A stretch of 21,579 nt of DNA from Rhodospirillaceae bacterium. Its GTDB lineage: Bacteria; Pseudomonadota; Alphaproteobacteria; Dongiales; Dongiaceae. Positions within the stretch are counted from its first letter, which is position 1. The number at the start of each line of letters is the position of its first letter. The position numbers and the translations under genes are program-made. Below, in pieces: positions 7,447 to 15,317 of the stretch. The stretch is taken from assembly GCA_016794075.1 (NCBI GenBank), contig JAEUKU010000026.1, positions 1-21,579 of the forward strand, written 5' to 3'. A model generated the notes under the pieces. The model was not told where the DNA came from. It saw nothing but the letters and a program-made list of their open reading frames with translations, and did no database searches.

Positions 7447-9402
7447 ATGGATGGTCGCGGAGCAACAGCGCGCGCCTCGGATTTCCGCAACCTGATGGCA
7501 CGCACCGAAACCGGGATCGACCGGTCGGCGGAGGCGCTGCTGGCGACGCAGCGCACCGACGGGCACTGGGCCTTCGAACTGGAGGCCGATGCCACGATTC
7601 CGGCCGAATACGTGCTGTTGCGCCATTTCCTGGGCGAGCCGGACGCGCCGGAGCTCGAGCGCAAGATCGTCAGCTATCTGTGGTCGATCCAGGGCGATCA
7701 CGGCGGCTGGCCGCTGTTCCATGCCGGCGATTTCAACATCTCGGCCAGCGTGAAGGCCTATTACGCGCTGAAGATGTGCGGCGAGGATATCAATTCCCCG
7801 GGCATGATTCGCGCGCGCGAGGCGATCCTGCACCATGGCGGGGCCAAGGAATCCAACGTCTTCACCCTGATCCAGCTCGCCCTGTTCGGCCAGGTGCCGT
7901 GGCGCGCCGTGCCGGTGATGCCGGTCGAGATCATGGTGCTGCCGCGCTGGTTCCCCTTCCACCTGGACAAGGTCAGCTATTGGTCACGCACTGTTATCGT
8001 TCCATTGCTGGTGCTGATGGAGAAAAGGCCGCTGGCGCGCAACCGCCGCGGAGTCGATGTGCGCGAGCTTTTCGTCACCCCGCCGGAGCAGGTGACGAAC
8101 TGGTACAACATGAAGCGCCACGGTTTCTGGGCGGCCTTCTTCCGCGGCGTCGACCGCGTCCTGCAGCGCACGCAATGGATGTTCCCGCAGAGCCTGCGCC
8201 GGCGCTCGGTCGACAATGCCGTGGCCTGGGTGTCGGAGCGCCTGAACGGCGAAGACGGACTGGGCGCCATCTATCCGGCAATGGCGAACTCGGTGATGAT
8301 GTACGACGTGCTCGGCTATCCGGAGGATCATCCGGAACGCGCCATCGCGCGCCAGTCGGTCGAGAAGCTGCTCGTCGTCCAGGACGACCGCGCCTATTGC
8401 CAGCCCTGCCTGTCGCCGGTCTGGGATACCGCGCTGGCCGCGCATGCGCTGCTGGAGGTGGGCGGTGAAGCCGCGAAGCGGGCGCTGCCGGCGCTCGACT
8501 GGCTGAAGGACCGGCAGATTCTCGACGTCCACGGCGACTGGGCGGTGAATTGCCCGAATGTGCCGCCCGGCGGCTGGGCCTTCCAGTATCGCAATGACTA
8601 CTACCCGGATGTCGACGACACCGCCGTGGTGGTGATGGCCATGGATCGCGCCGACCGCGAGCGCTATCGCGCCAGCATCGACCGCGCCGTCGAGTGGATC
8701 TTCGGCCTGCAGAGCAAGAATGGCGGCTGGGGTGCCTTCGACGCCGACAACGAATACTACTACCTGAACCACATTCCCTTCGCCGATCACGGCGCCTTGC
8801 TCGACCCGCCGACGGCCGACGTCTCCGCGCGCTGCCTCTCCATGCTGGCGCAGCTCGGCTACAAGATCGACCATCCAAAGGTGAAAGCGGCCGTCGACTA
8901 CCTGCTGCGCGAGCAGGAGCATGACGGCGCGTGGTTCGGCCGCTGGGGCACCAACTATCTCTACGGCACCTGGTCGGTGCTGTGTTCGCTGAACGCCGTG
9001 GGCCTGCCGTCGAACCATCCGGCGATGCGCAAGGCCGCCGATTTCCTGCGCGCCAAGCAGCGCCCGGATGGTGGCTGGGGCGAGGACGGCGCCTCCTATT
9101 GGGACGACCAGCCGCGCGGCGAGGGCAAGGAGTCCACGCCGTCGCAGACCGCCTGGGCGCTGCTCGGCCTGATGGCGGCGGGCGAAGTCGATGCGCCGGC
9201 GGTGGAGCGCGGCGTGCGGCACCTGATCGCCACGCAGAAGGCCGACGGCTCGTGGGACGAGGAGCATTTCACCGCGGTCGGCTTCCCGCGCGTCTTCTAT
9301 CTGCGTTACCACGGCTACAAGCAGTTCTTCCCGCTCTGGGCGCTGGCGCGTTACCGCAACCTGAAGAGCGGCAATTCCACCACCGTCCTGCACGGCATGT
9401 GA
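7447..9402 (+). CDS. shc: Squalene-hopene cyclase
   Basis: The product is about 651 residues, normal for the family. It cyclises squalene to hopene (diploptene) and hopanol at the inner membrane, the committed step of hopanoid synthesis. The catalytic acid motif DVDDTA is present at about 388-393. Several QW-type repeats are visible (LQSKNGGWGAFD, LRAKQRPDGGWGEDGASYW, IATQKADGSWDEEHFT). The C-terminus GFPRVFYLRYHGYKQFFPLW is characteristic of bacterial Shc. The start is unsure: ATGs at 7435 and 7447 and a TTG at 7417 are in frame and none has a good ribosome binding site. 7447 is preferred because AGAATGG lies about 8 nt ahead. Its TGA overlaps the GTG of hpnG by 4 bp, so the two are translationally coupled. 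No clear promoter was found in the 184 bp upstream, although TAGAAT at 7431-7436 resembles a -10 box. Confidence 0.97.
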   Translation: MDGRGATARASDFRNLMARTETGIDRSAEALLATQRTDGHWAFELEADATIPAEYVLLRHFLGEPDAPELERKIVSYLWSIQGDHGGWPLFHAGDFNISASVKAYYALKMCGEDINSPGMIRAREAILHHGGAKESNVFTLIQLALFGQVPWRAVPVMPVEIMVLPRWFPFHLDKVSYWSRTVIVPLLVLMEKRPLARNRRGVDVRELFVTPPEQVTNWYNMKRHGFWAAFFRGVDRVLQRTQWMFPQSLRRRSVDNAVAWVSERLNGEDGLGAIYPAMANSVMMYDVLGYPEDHPERAIARQSVEKLLVVQDDRAYCQPCLSPVWDTALAAHALLEVGGEAAKRALPALDWLKDRQILDVHGDWAVNCPNVPPGGWAFQYRNDYYPDVDDTAVVVMAMDRADRERYRASIDRAVEWIFGLQSKNGGWGAFDADNEYYYLNHIPFADHGALLDPPTADVSARCLSMLAQLGYKIDHPKVKAAVDYLLREQEHDGAWFGRWGTNYLYGTWSVLCSLNAVGLPSNHPAMRKAADFLRAKQRPDGGWGEDGASYWDDQPRGEGKESTPSQTAWALLGLMAAGEVDAPAVERGVRHLIATQKADGSWDEEHFTAVGFPRVFYLRYHGYKQFFPLWALARYRNLKSGNSTTVLHGM

Positions 9403-10154
9403 GCGCGCGCTTGCTGGGCGTCGTCACCGGGCTCAAATCCGAAGCGCGGGTCCTGCGCGGCCTCGATGTCGCCTGCATCAGCATCGGCGGCAAGGCGGAT
9501 GGCGCGGCGGCGAAGATCGAGCGCCTGATCGCCGGCGGCGTTACCGGCCTGGTCAGCTTCGGCATCGCCGGCGCGCTGCATCCGGAACTGCGCTGCGGCG
9601 ATGTGGTGGTGGCGGAGCGGATCGCCGATGAGAAGGGCGACGTGTTCGTCGCGCATCCTGCCTGGGTTCGCGCGGCCGCGGCAACACCACGATCCGTCAC
9701 CCCGGGCTTGACCCGGGGTCCATCGCAGGAGCAAGCGCAGACGTCGACATGGATCCCGGCTCAAGGCCGGGATGACGAGGGGGTAGGGGGCGGGGGTGGT
9801 GCGATCCTTGGTCTCGATCGCATGCTTGCGTCACCGCAGGAAAAGGCCGCGGCCTTCGCGCGCACCGGCGCGCTGGCGATCGACATGGAAAGCCATCACG
9901 TCGCCCGCGCGGCCGCCGCGCAGGGATTGCCGTTCATCGCGATCCGCGCGATCTCGGACCGCGCCGACGAGGCGCTGCCTTCCTGCTTCGCCGATTTCGT
10001 CGACGGGGCGGGCGCAACGAAAATGAGCGCCGTTCTGGCGGCGCTCATTTCGGGTCGGGTGTCGTTGCGGGAGCTGTTCGCCGCCGGCCGGTCGAGCCGG
10101 CTGGCGCACCAGGCTCTATTCGGCTGCCGCGGAGCGGTTGCCGGACTTCGCTAG
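9399..10154 (+). CDS. hpnG: Hopanoid-associated phosphorylase/nucleosidase HpnG
   Basis: The product is 251 residues and related to purine nucleoside phosphorylases. HpnG removes adenine from adenosylhopane to give the ribosyl-hopane intermediate of the extended side chain. Visible features are LLGVVTGLKSEARVL at the N-terminus, SFGIAGALHPELRCGDVV (53-70), AIDMESHHVARAAAAQGLPF with Glu164, and AIRAISDRAD with Asp187. The GTG start at 9399 overlaps the shc stop (GTGA). Residues about 99-127 do not look like HpnG; they are encoded by a palindromic repeat element inserted in frame between the substrate-domain halves, and a glycine run (GVGGGGG) follows. The flanking family sequence resumes at AILGLDRMLASPQEKAAAF. 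Whether the enlarged loop is tolerated is unknown, but the frame is open throughout. The last 39 bp overlap the end of hpnH on the other strand. Confidence 0.9.
   Translation: MSARLLGVVTGLKSEARVLRGLDVACISIGGKADGAAAKIERLIAGGVTGLVSFGIAGALHPELRCGDVVVAERIADEKGDVFVAHPAWVRAAAATPRSVTPGLTRGPSQEQAQTSTWIPAQGRDDEGVGGGGGAILGLDRMLASPQEKAAAFARTGALAIDMESHHVARAAAAQGLPFIAIRAISDRADEALPSCFADFVDGAGATKMSAVLAALISGRVSLRELFAAGRSSRLAHQALFGCRGAVAGLR
9695..9777. repeat. Palindromic repeat element inserted inside hpnG
   Basis: Two hairpins lie inside a larger dyad. CCCCGGG (9700-9706) pairs with CCCGGGG (9712-9718) across CTTGA, and ATCCCGGC (9753-9760) pairs with GCCGGGAT (9766-9773) across TCAAG. The outer ends CGTCA (9695-9699) and TGACG (9773-9777) are also complementary, as are TCCAT (9719-9723) and ATGGA (9749-9753). 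This form is like the dispersed intergenic palindromic elements common in many alphaproteobacterial genomes, recognised here from memory of the pattern. Unusually, it lies within a coding region and keeps the frame open. No second copy was seen in the window. Confidence 0.85.
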
Positions 10155-11273
10155 GTCCTTCTCGCGCTGGATCTGCTCCATCGCCTCGTCGACATGGCGG
10201 GAGAAGACGTATTCGGCCTTGCGCTGCCTGGCGAGCGAGATGTCGGGCGCCATTTCGCCCTCGACATTGACACCCTTCATGGAGACGCGCAGCGCCTTCA
10301 GCGGGTGCGCGATGGCCTCGCGCACAGCCGTACCCTCGAACCCACTATGCACCATGCAATCGGCGCATTTCTCGTAATTGCCGACGCCGTAATCATCCCA
10401 GCGGGTATCTTCCATCAGCTCCTTGAAGGTCTTGGCGTAGCCTTCGCCGAGCAGGTAGCAGGGGCGCTGCCAGCCGAACACGTTGCGGGTCGGGTTGGCC
10501 CACGGCGTGCAGGTGAAGGTCTCGTTGCCGGCGAGGAAGTTGAGGAACAGCGAGGACTGGCTGAACTCCCACTTCTTGCCGCCCTGGCCGCGGCGGAAGA
10601 TGTCGCGGAACAACTGCTTGGTGCGCTGGCGGTTGAGGAAATGCTGCTGGTCCGGCGCGCGCTCATAGGCATAGCCCGGTGAGACGGTGATGCCGTCGAC
10701 GCCCATCGCCATGACGTCGTCGAAGAAGCGTGCCGCGCGTTCGGGGTCCGTGCCGTCGAAGAAGGTGCAGTTGATGTTGCAGCGGAAGCCGGCGTCCTTG
10801 GCCTTCTTGATCGCTTCCACGGCCTTCTCGTAGACGCCCTGCTGGCAGACCGACTTGTCGTGCTCGTCCTTGCTGCCGTCGAGATGCACCGACCAGGTGA
10901 AATAGGGCGACGGCTTGTAGTCGGCCATCTTCTTTTCCATCAGCAGCGCGTTCGTGCACAGGTACACGAACCGGCCCTGCTTGATGAGCCCGTCGACGAT
11001 CTCCGGCAGCTCCTTGTGCAGCAGCGGCTCGCCGCCGGCGATGGAGACGACCGGCGCGCCGCATTCCTCGGCCGCGGCCAGGGCGTCGGCGACCGAGATG
11101 CGCTGGTTCAGGATGTCGGCCGGATAGTCGATCTTGCCGCAGCCGGCGCAGGCCAGGTTGCAGCGGAAGAGCGGCTCCAGCATCAGCACCAGGGGATAGC
11201 GCTTGCGGCCGAGCAGATGCTGCTTCACCACATAGGCGCCGACGCCGATCATCTGTCGAAGGGGAACTGCCAC
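10116..11273 (-). CDS. hpnH: Hopanoid C35 biosynthesis radical SAM protein (adenosylhopane synthase)
   Basis: The 385-residue product is a radical SAM enzyme with the cluster motif CNLACAGC (Cys38, Cys42, Cys45) after the family N-terminus PLRQMIGVGAYVVKQHLLG. Downstream signatures are VSIAGGEPLLH and CTNALLMEKKM, with a C-terminal Cys-rich part containing CTPWANPTRNVFGWQRPCYL and CADCMVHSGFEG. HpnH couples a 5'-deoxyadenosyl radical to diploptene, giving adenosylhopane, the first step of C35 side-chain formation. The start is the GTG at 11273 because AGGAG lies 6 nt before it and the length then fits the family; the frame is open further upstream but overlaps ispH. It follows ispH by 29 bp in one leftward unit. 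Its 3' end overlaps hpnG tail to tail by 39 bp. Confidence 0.96.
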   Translation of the reverse strand: MAVPLRQMIGVGAYVVKQHLLGRKRYPLVLMLEPLFRCNLACAGCGKIDYPADILNQRISVADALAAAEECGAPVVSIAGGEPLLHKELPEIVDGLIKQGRFVYLCTNALLMEKKMADYKPSPYFTWSVHLDGSKDEHDKSVCQQGVYEKAVEAIKKAKDAGFRCNINCTFFDGTDPERAARFFDDVMAMGVDGITVSPGYAYERAPDQQHFLNRQRTKQLFRDIFRRGQGGKKWEFSQSSLFLNFLAGNETFTCTPWANPTRNVFGWQRPCYLLGEGYAKTFKELMEDTRWDDYGVGNYEKCADCMVHSGFEGTAVREAIAHPLKALRVSMKGVNVEGEMAPDISLARQRKAEYVFSRHVDEAMEQIQREKDLAKSGNRSAAAE

Positions 11274-11302
11274 GATGTGCTCCTTTTCTTCTTCTTGCCC
11301 GC

Positions 11303-12286
11303 CTATTTGGCGACGGCGGGGGTCCGATCCTTCACCTCGAGCTGCGGCGGCAGCCGGAACTTCACGTTCTCGGCGATGCCTTCCATCACGCTCAACTGGA
11401 CCGGGTTCAGATTCTGCAACTTGGTGACGACTTCCTGCACCAGGACGTCGGGGGCGGAAGCGCCCGCGGTGACGCCGACCGATGCCACGCCGTCGAGCCA
11501 TTTCGGGTCGAGCTGGCCGGCATTCTCGATCAGGTGGCTCTTCACGCCGAGTTCCTCGGCGATTTCGCGCAGGCGGTTCGAATTGGAGGAGTTCGGCGCG
11601 CCGATGACCAGGATCAGGTCGACCTGCTCGGCGAGCTCGCGCACCGCGCGCTGGCGGTTCTGGGTGGCGTAGCAGATGTCCTTGGTGTCGGGGCCGACGA
11701 TCGAGGGGAATTTGCGCTTCAAGGCGTCGATCACCTCGCGCGTGTCGTCGACCGACAGCGTCGTCTGGGTCACGTAGGCGAGCTTGTCGGGATCCTTCAC
11801 CTGGAGCCCGGCGACGTCGCGGGCGGTGGAGATGAGATGCACGCCACCGGGCACCTGGCCCATGGTGCCCTCGACCTCCGGATGGCCGGCATGGCCGATC
11901 AGCACCACCTCGCGGCCCTGGGCGGCATAGCGGCGGCCTTCGACATGGACCTTGGAGACCAGCGGGCAGGTGGCGTCGATGACCTGGAGGTTGCGCGATT
12001 CCGCGTCGCTCTCGACCGTCTTGCTGACGCCGTGGGCGCTGAAGATGGCGATCTTGCCCTCGGGCACCTCGTCGAGTTCCTCGACGAAGACGGCGCCCTT
12101 GGCGCGCAGGGAATCGACCACGTGCCGGTTGTGCACGATCTCATGCCGGACATAGACCGGCGGGCCATAGGTCTCCAGGGCCTTTTCGACAATGTCGATG
12201 GCCCGCTCCACACCGGCGCAGAAGCCGCGCGGCTGTGCCAGAACTACTTTCATGCTCACCGTCTGTTCCGCCCGGCGCCCGGACAT
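11303..12286 (-). CDS. ispH: 4-hydroxy-3-methylbut-2-enyl diphosphate reductase
   Basis: The 327-residue product catalyses the last MEP pathway step, reducing HMBPP to IPP and DMAPP with an iron-sulfur cluster. The three cluster cysteines are in place: GFCAGV (Cys23), DATCPLV (Cys107) and DICYATQNRQ (Cys205). The acid in HPEVEGTMGQ (Glu139) and the substrate-binding stretch GAPNSSNSNRL are also present. The ATG at 12286 has AGGGGA just ahead; an internal ATG at 12253 (MKVVLAQPRGFCAGV) would give the minimal form and cannot be excluded. ispH leads a two-gene leftward unit with hpnH, placing isoprenoid supply together with hopanoid tailoring. It is divergent from dxs. Confidence 0.97.
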   Translation of the reverse strand: MSGRRAEQTVSMKVVLAQPRGFCAGVERAIDIVEKALETYGPPVYVRHEIVHNRHVVDSLRAKGAVFVEELDEVPEGKIAIFSAHGVSKTVESDAESRNLQVIDATCPLVSKVHVEGRRYAAQGREVVLIGHAGHPEVEGTMGQVPGGVHLISTARDVAGLQVKDPDKLAYVTQTTLSVDDTREVIDALKRKFPSIVGPDTKDICYATQNRQRAVRELAEQVDLILVIGAPNSSNSNRLREIAEELGVKSHLIENAGQLDPKWLDGVASVGVTAGASAPDVLVQEVVTKLQNLNPVQLSVMEGIAENVKFRLPPQLEVKDRTPAVAK

Positions 12287-12675
12287 CGATCCCCTAGCGC
12301 GGGACTCGGCCTTACCAACCCGGGTTCACCCCTGTTGCTCCTTCACCCCCAACAGTGGCAGGCGCAACGCAATCTTGTGCAGCGCATCCATTGGGCGAAC
12401 CGGCAGCGGCGCTGACCGATTAGCCTCCCTGTAACACAGATTCCCAGCTTTGCCTACCCGGGTCGGCCGGCGAGCCGCGCGCCGCAGGATGCCTAAGTGC
12501 TTGACAGAAAAACCATTTATGTTACTCGGTTATTCCAAAGCGGCCTGCTGTGCTAGCTTTTGACAGCCGAACTGCCTATAAGCTCCCGGATTCGCGGCCG
12601 GACTCCGCCAAGACGGGGCTGACGAGCGCACAGGCCGGCGGGAACAAGAAACAGCAACGAGTTGGAAGACACACT
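12287..12675. other. 389-bp divergent intergenic region between ispH and dxs
   Basis: This is the largest gap in the window. No supported gene lies in it: the dxs frame is open back to an ATG at 12550, but that extension has no family resemblance. The part near 12500-12590 is less GC-rich than its surroundings and carries two TTGACA boxes (12501-12506 and 12560-12565). It probably holds the promoters of both ispH and dxs and an untranslated dxs leader. No riboswitch fold was recognised by eye. Confidence 0.6.
12501..12506 (+). promoter_or_regulatory. Candidate -35 box upstream of dxs
   Basis: TTGACA is a perfect -35 hexamer 170 bp ahead of the dxs GTG, in an AT-richer stretch. No good -10 box lies at 16-18 bp; TTATTC at 12530 is too far away. 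A second TTGACA at 12560-12565 is followed by TATAAG only 11 bp later. The boxes are real sequence matches, but the promoter call is tentative. Confidence 0.3.
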
Positions 12676-14595
12676 GTGACCGCAGCCAGCAAGACCCCGC
12701 TCCTGGATCGCATCAAGACCCCGGCCCATCTCCGCCAATTGGACCCCAGTCAGCTGCGCCAGGTCGCCGACGAGCTGCGGCACGAGACGATCGACGCGGT
12801 TTCGGTGACCGGTGGGCATCTGGGCGCCGGCCTCGGCGTGGTCGAATTGACGGTGGCGATTCACTATGTCTTCGACACGCCCTATGACCGGCTGATCTGG
12901 GATGTCGGCCACCAGGCCTATCCACACAAGATCCTGACCGGGCGGCGCGACCGCATCCGCACCATCCGCCAGGGCGGCGGCCTCTCGGGTTTCACCAAGC
13001 GCTCGGAATCGGAATACGACCCGTTCGGCGCGGCGCATTCCTCGACCTCGATCTCCGCCGGTCTCGGCATGGCCGTCGCCAGTGAATTGCAGGGCCGCAA
13101 GCGCAACGTCATCGCGGTCATCGGTGACGGCTCGATGAGCGCCGGCATGGCCTATGAGGCGATGAACAACGCCGGGTCGCGCGACACGCGCCTCATCGTC
13201 ATCCTCAATGACAACGACATGTCGATCGCGCCCCCGGTCGGCGCGCTGAGCTCGTATTTGTCGCGCTCGCTCTCCTCGACCTCGTTCCGCTCGCTGCGCC
13301 ATGTGGCCAAGGACTTCTCCAAGATGCTGCCGCGCGGATTGCAGCGCGCCGCGCAGCAGGCGGAGGAATTCGCCCGCGGCATCATCTCGGGCGGCGGAAC
13401 CTTGTTCGAGGAACTCGGCTTCTACTATGTCGGCCCGATCGACGGGCACAACATGGAGCATCTGCTCCCGGTGCTGCAGAACCTCGCGAATTCCGACGAG
13501 CCCGGCCCGGTCCTGGTCCATTGCGTGACGCAGAAGGGCAAGGGCTACGCCCCGGCGGAAGCCTCCGCCGACAAGTATCATGGCGTGGTGAAGTTCGACG
13601 TCGCCACCGGCGCGCAGCAGAAATCGACGCCCAAGGCGCCGAGCTACACCAACGTCTTCGCCAAGGCGCTGATCGCCGAGGCCAAGGCCGACGACAAGAT
13701 CATCGCCGTCAACGCCGCCATGCCGTCCGGCACCGGCTGCGACGCCTTCGGCAAGGTCTTCCCCGACCGCTGCTTCGATGTCGGCATCGCCGAGCAGCAC
13801 GCGGTCACCTTCTGCGCGGGTGCGGCGACCGAGGGCATGAAGCCCTTCGCGGTGATCTATTCGACCTTCCTGCAGCGCGGCTATGACCAGGTCGTCCACG
13901 ACGTGGCGATCCAGAGCCTGCCGGTGCGTTTCGCCATGGACCGCGCCGGACTGGTGGGCGCCGACGGCCAGACCCATGCCGGCAGCTTCGACGTCGCCTA
14001 TCTCGGCTGCCTGCCGAACTTCGTCATCATGGCGCCGTCGGACGAGCTCGAGCTCATGCACATGGTGGCGACGGCGGCGACGATCGACGACCGCCCCAGC
14101 GCCTTCCGCTATCCGCGCGGCGAGGGCATCGGCGCGACCCTGCCGGAGCGCGGCGAGATCCTGCCGATCGGCAAGGGCCGCATCGTTCGCGAAGGCACCA
14201 AGATCGCGCTGCTCAATTTCGGCACCCGCCTGCAGGAATGCCTGAAGGCGTCGGACGATCTCGCCGCCAAGGGCCTCAGCACCACCGTCGCCGATGCGCG
14301 CTTCTGCAAGCCGCTGGACGAGGACCTGGTGGCGCGGCTGGCCCGCGAACACGAGGTGTTGATCACCATCGAGGAAGGCTCCATTGGCGGTTTCGCCACG
14401 CACGTCCTACATTTCCTGGCACATGCCGGCCTGCTGGAGCGCGGCGTGAAAGTGCGGCCCATGGTCCTGCCCGATATCTTCATCGACCATGACTCGCCGC
14501 AGAAGCAGTATGACGTCGCCCGGCTGAACGCGCCGCACATCGTGGAGCAGGCGCTGCAGGCCTTGGGCATTGCGCAGAAGGTCGTGCGATTGTGA
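12676..14595 (+). CDS. dxs: 1-deoxy-D-xylulose-5-phosphate synthase
   Basis: The 639-residue product matches the usual length. It condenses pyruvate and glyceraldehyde 3-phosphate using thiamine diphosphate, the first and often limiting step of the MEP pathway. Visible elements are GGHLGAGLGVVELTVAIHYV (His48), WDVGHQAYPHK (His79), the cofactor motif starting at GDGSMSAGMAYEAMNNAG (150-167), PIDGHN, and FDVGIAEQHAV with the catalytic Glu373. The GTG at 12676 is the start because GGAAG lies 7 nt ahead and the product then begins like other Dxs proteins (TPLLDRIKTPAHLR). The in-frame ATG at 12550 would add 42 unrelated residues. Its stop overlaps the hpnM start (GTGA), linking precursor supply to hopanoid transport. 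Confidence 0.97.
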   Translation: MTAASKTPLLDRIKTPAHLRQLDPSQLRQVADELRHETIDAVSVTGGHLGAGLGVVELTVAIHYVFDTPYDRLIWDVGHQAYPHKILTGRRDRIRTIRQGGGLSGFTKRSESEYDPFGAAHSSTSISAGLGMAVASELQGRKRNVIAVIGDGSMSAGMAYEAMNNAGSRDTRLIVILNDNDMSIAPPVGALSSYLSRSLSSTSFRSLRHVAKDFSKMLPRGLQRAAQQAEEFARGIISGGGTLFEELGFYYVGPIDGHNMEHLLPVLQNLANSDEPGPVLVHCVTQKGKGYAPAEASADKYHGVVKFDVATGAQQKSTPKAPSYTNVFAKALIAEAKADDKIIAVNAAMPSGTGCDAFGKVFPDRCFDVGIAEQHAVTFCAGAATEGMKPFAVIYSTFLQRGYDQVVHDVAIQSLPVRFAMDRAGLVGADGQTHAGSFDVAYLGCLPNFVIMAPSDELELMHMVATAATIDDRPSAFRYPRGEGIGATLPERGEILPIGKGRIVREGTKIALLNFGTRLQECLKASDDLAAKGLSTTVADARFCKPLDEDLVARLAREHEVLITIEEGSIGGFATHVLHFLAHAGLLERGVKVRPMVLPDIFIDHDSPQKQYDVARLNAPHIVEQALQALGIAQKVVRL

Positions 14596-15233
14596 TCATG
14601 ACTCGGCGCGGTTTCCTGCTCGCCGCGGCAACGCTGGCGATCGGGGCCGCCATTTCCATCAGTCTCCCCGCGCGGGCCGACGAGGTCGCCAACGACCCGA
14701 AGGCCCTGGTGCAGGCCTTCTACGACGTGCTGCTCGACAACATGAAGCAGGGCGAGACCCTGGGCTTCGAGGGCCGCTACGACCGGCTGGCGCCGGTGAT
14801 CCACCGGACCTTCGACGTGCCGGTGATGGCCAAGATCGCCATCGGCGCCGAATGGACCAACTTCCCCGCCGACAAGAAGACCGGCGTGCTGGAGGTGTTC
14901 GACCGCTACATGATCAGCAGCTACGCCGCCCGCTTCCATTCCTTCAAGGGCCAGAAGTTCGAGGTCGGCGCGGTCAAGGACCCGGCCGAGAACCGCAAGC
15001 TGGTGGAGACCCAGCTCTTCCGCTCCAATGGCGAACCGGTGACGCTCAATTACCTGTTCCGGCCGGCCGCGGACGGCAACTGGAAGATCATCGACATTTT
15101 CCTGAGCGGCACCATCTCCGAGATGGCGCGGATGCGCTCCGACTTCTCTTCTACTGTCACCGGCGGCGGCGCCGACGCACTCATCCAGGCGCTCGAGGAC
15201 AAGATCGTCCAGATCAAGGCCACGCCGGACTGA
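14592..15233 (+). CDS. hpnM: Hopanoid-associated periplasmic protein HpnM (MlaC/Ttg2D-like)
   Basis: The 213-residue product starts with an export signal, TRRGFLLAAATLAIGAA, and a likely cleavage site after ARA (about residue 29). The paired arginines followed by GFLL resemble a Tat signal. The mature part has the MlaC/toluene-tolerance Ttg2 layout, with VQAFYDVLLDNMKQGE, FDVPVMAKIAIG, FDRYMISSYAARFHSF and WKIIDIFLSGTISEMARMRS. Members of this family bind lipid in the periplasm; HpnM is linked to hopanoid movement to the outer membrane together with HpnN. The GTG at 14592 is 10 nt after AGAAGG and overlaps the dxs stop by 4 bp; the ATG at 14598 is an alternative. hpnN itself lies about 1 kb away on the other strand. 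Confidence 0.9.
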   Translation: MIMTRRGFLLAAATLAIGAAISISLPARADEVANDPKALVQAFYDVLLDNMKQGETLGFEGRYDRLAPVIHRTFDVPVMAKIAIGAEWTNFPADKKTGVLEVFDRYMISSYAARFHSFKGQKFEVGAVKDPAENRKLVETQLFRSNGEPVTLNYLFRPAADGNWKIIDIFLSGTISEMARMRSDFSSTVTGGGADALIQALEDKIVQIKATPD

Positions 15234-15255
15234 CCCAGCCGCGCGCGACAACCGG

Positions 15256-15287
15256 CCGCTGACAGCGGTCACAAATCCGCGCTAGCA
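15256..15287 (+). promoter_or_regulatory. Candidate promoter with overlapping dyad for the acyltransferase gene
   Basis: CTGACA (15259-15264) and CTAGCA (15282-15287) are exactly 17 bp apart, a good sigma-70-like pair. A 13-bp dyad, CCGCTG-A-CAGCGG (15256-15268), overlaps the -35 box and could be an operator or chance. The ATG at 15318 lies about 25 nt after the expected transcription start. Confidence 0.45.
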
Positions 15288-15317
15288 TGGCCGCCTGATC
15301 CCAAGGGGCCTTGCCGG

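Noticed and set aside
9695..9777. Possible terminator or end of hpnG at the palindromic hairpins
   Set aside because: There is no T run, the frame stays open through it, and HpnG motifs (MESHHVARAA, ISDRAD) continue after it.
11274..11501. 76-codon N-terminal extension of hpnH
   Set aside because: It overlaps ispH, is Arg-rich without family similarity, and AGGAG directly precedes the GTG at 11273.
12332..12355. Inverted repeat CTGTTG/CAACAG in the ispH-dxs gap
   Set aside because: Only 6 bp arms with a 12-nt loop; too weak to call an operator or terminator.
12550..12675. 42-codon N-terminal extension of dxs from an ATG
   Set aside because: No ribosome binding site for the ATG and no family resemblance, while the GTG at 12676 has GGAAG at ideal spacing and gives the normal length.
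12553..14403. 616-codon open frame antisense to dxs
   Set aside because: Composition is shadow-like (many Arg, His, Asp) and it lies fully opposite a confident dxs.
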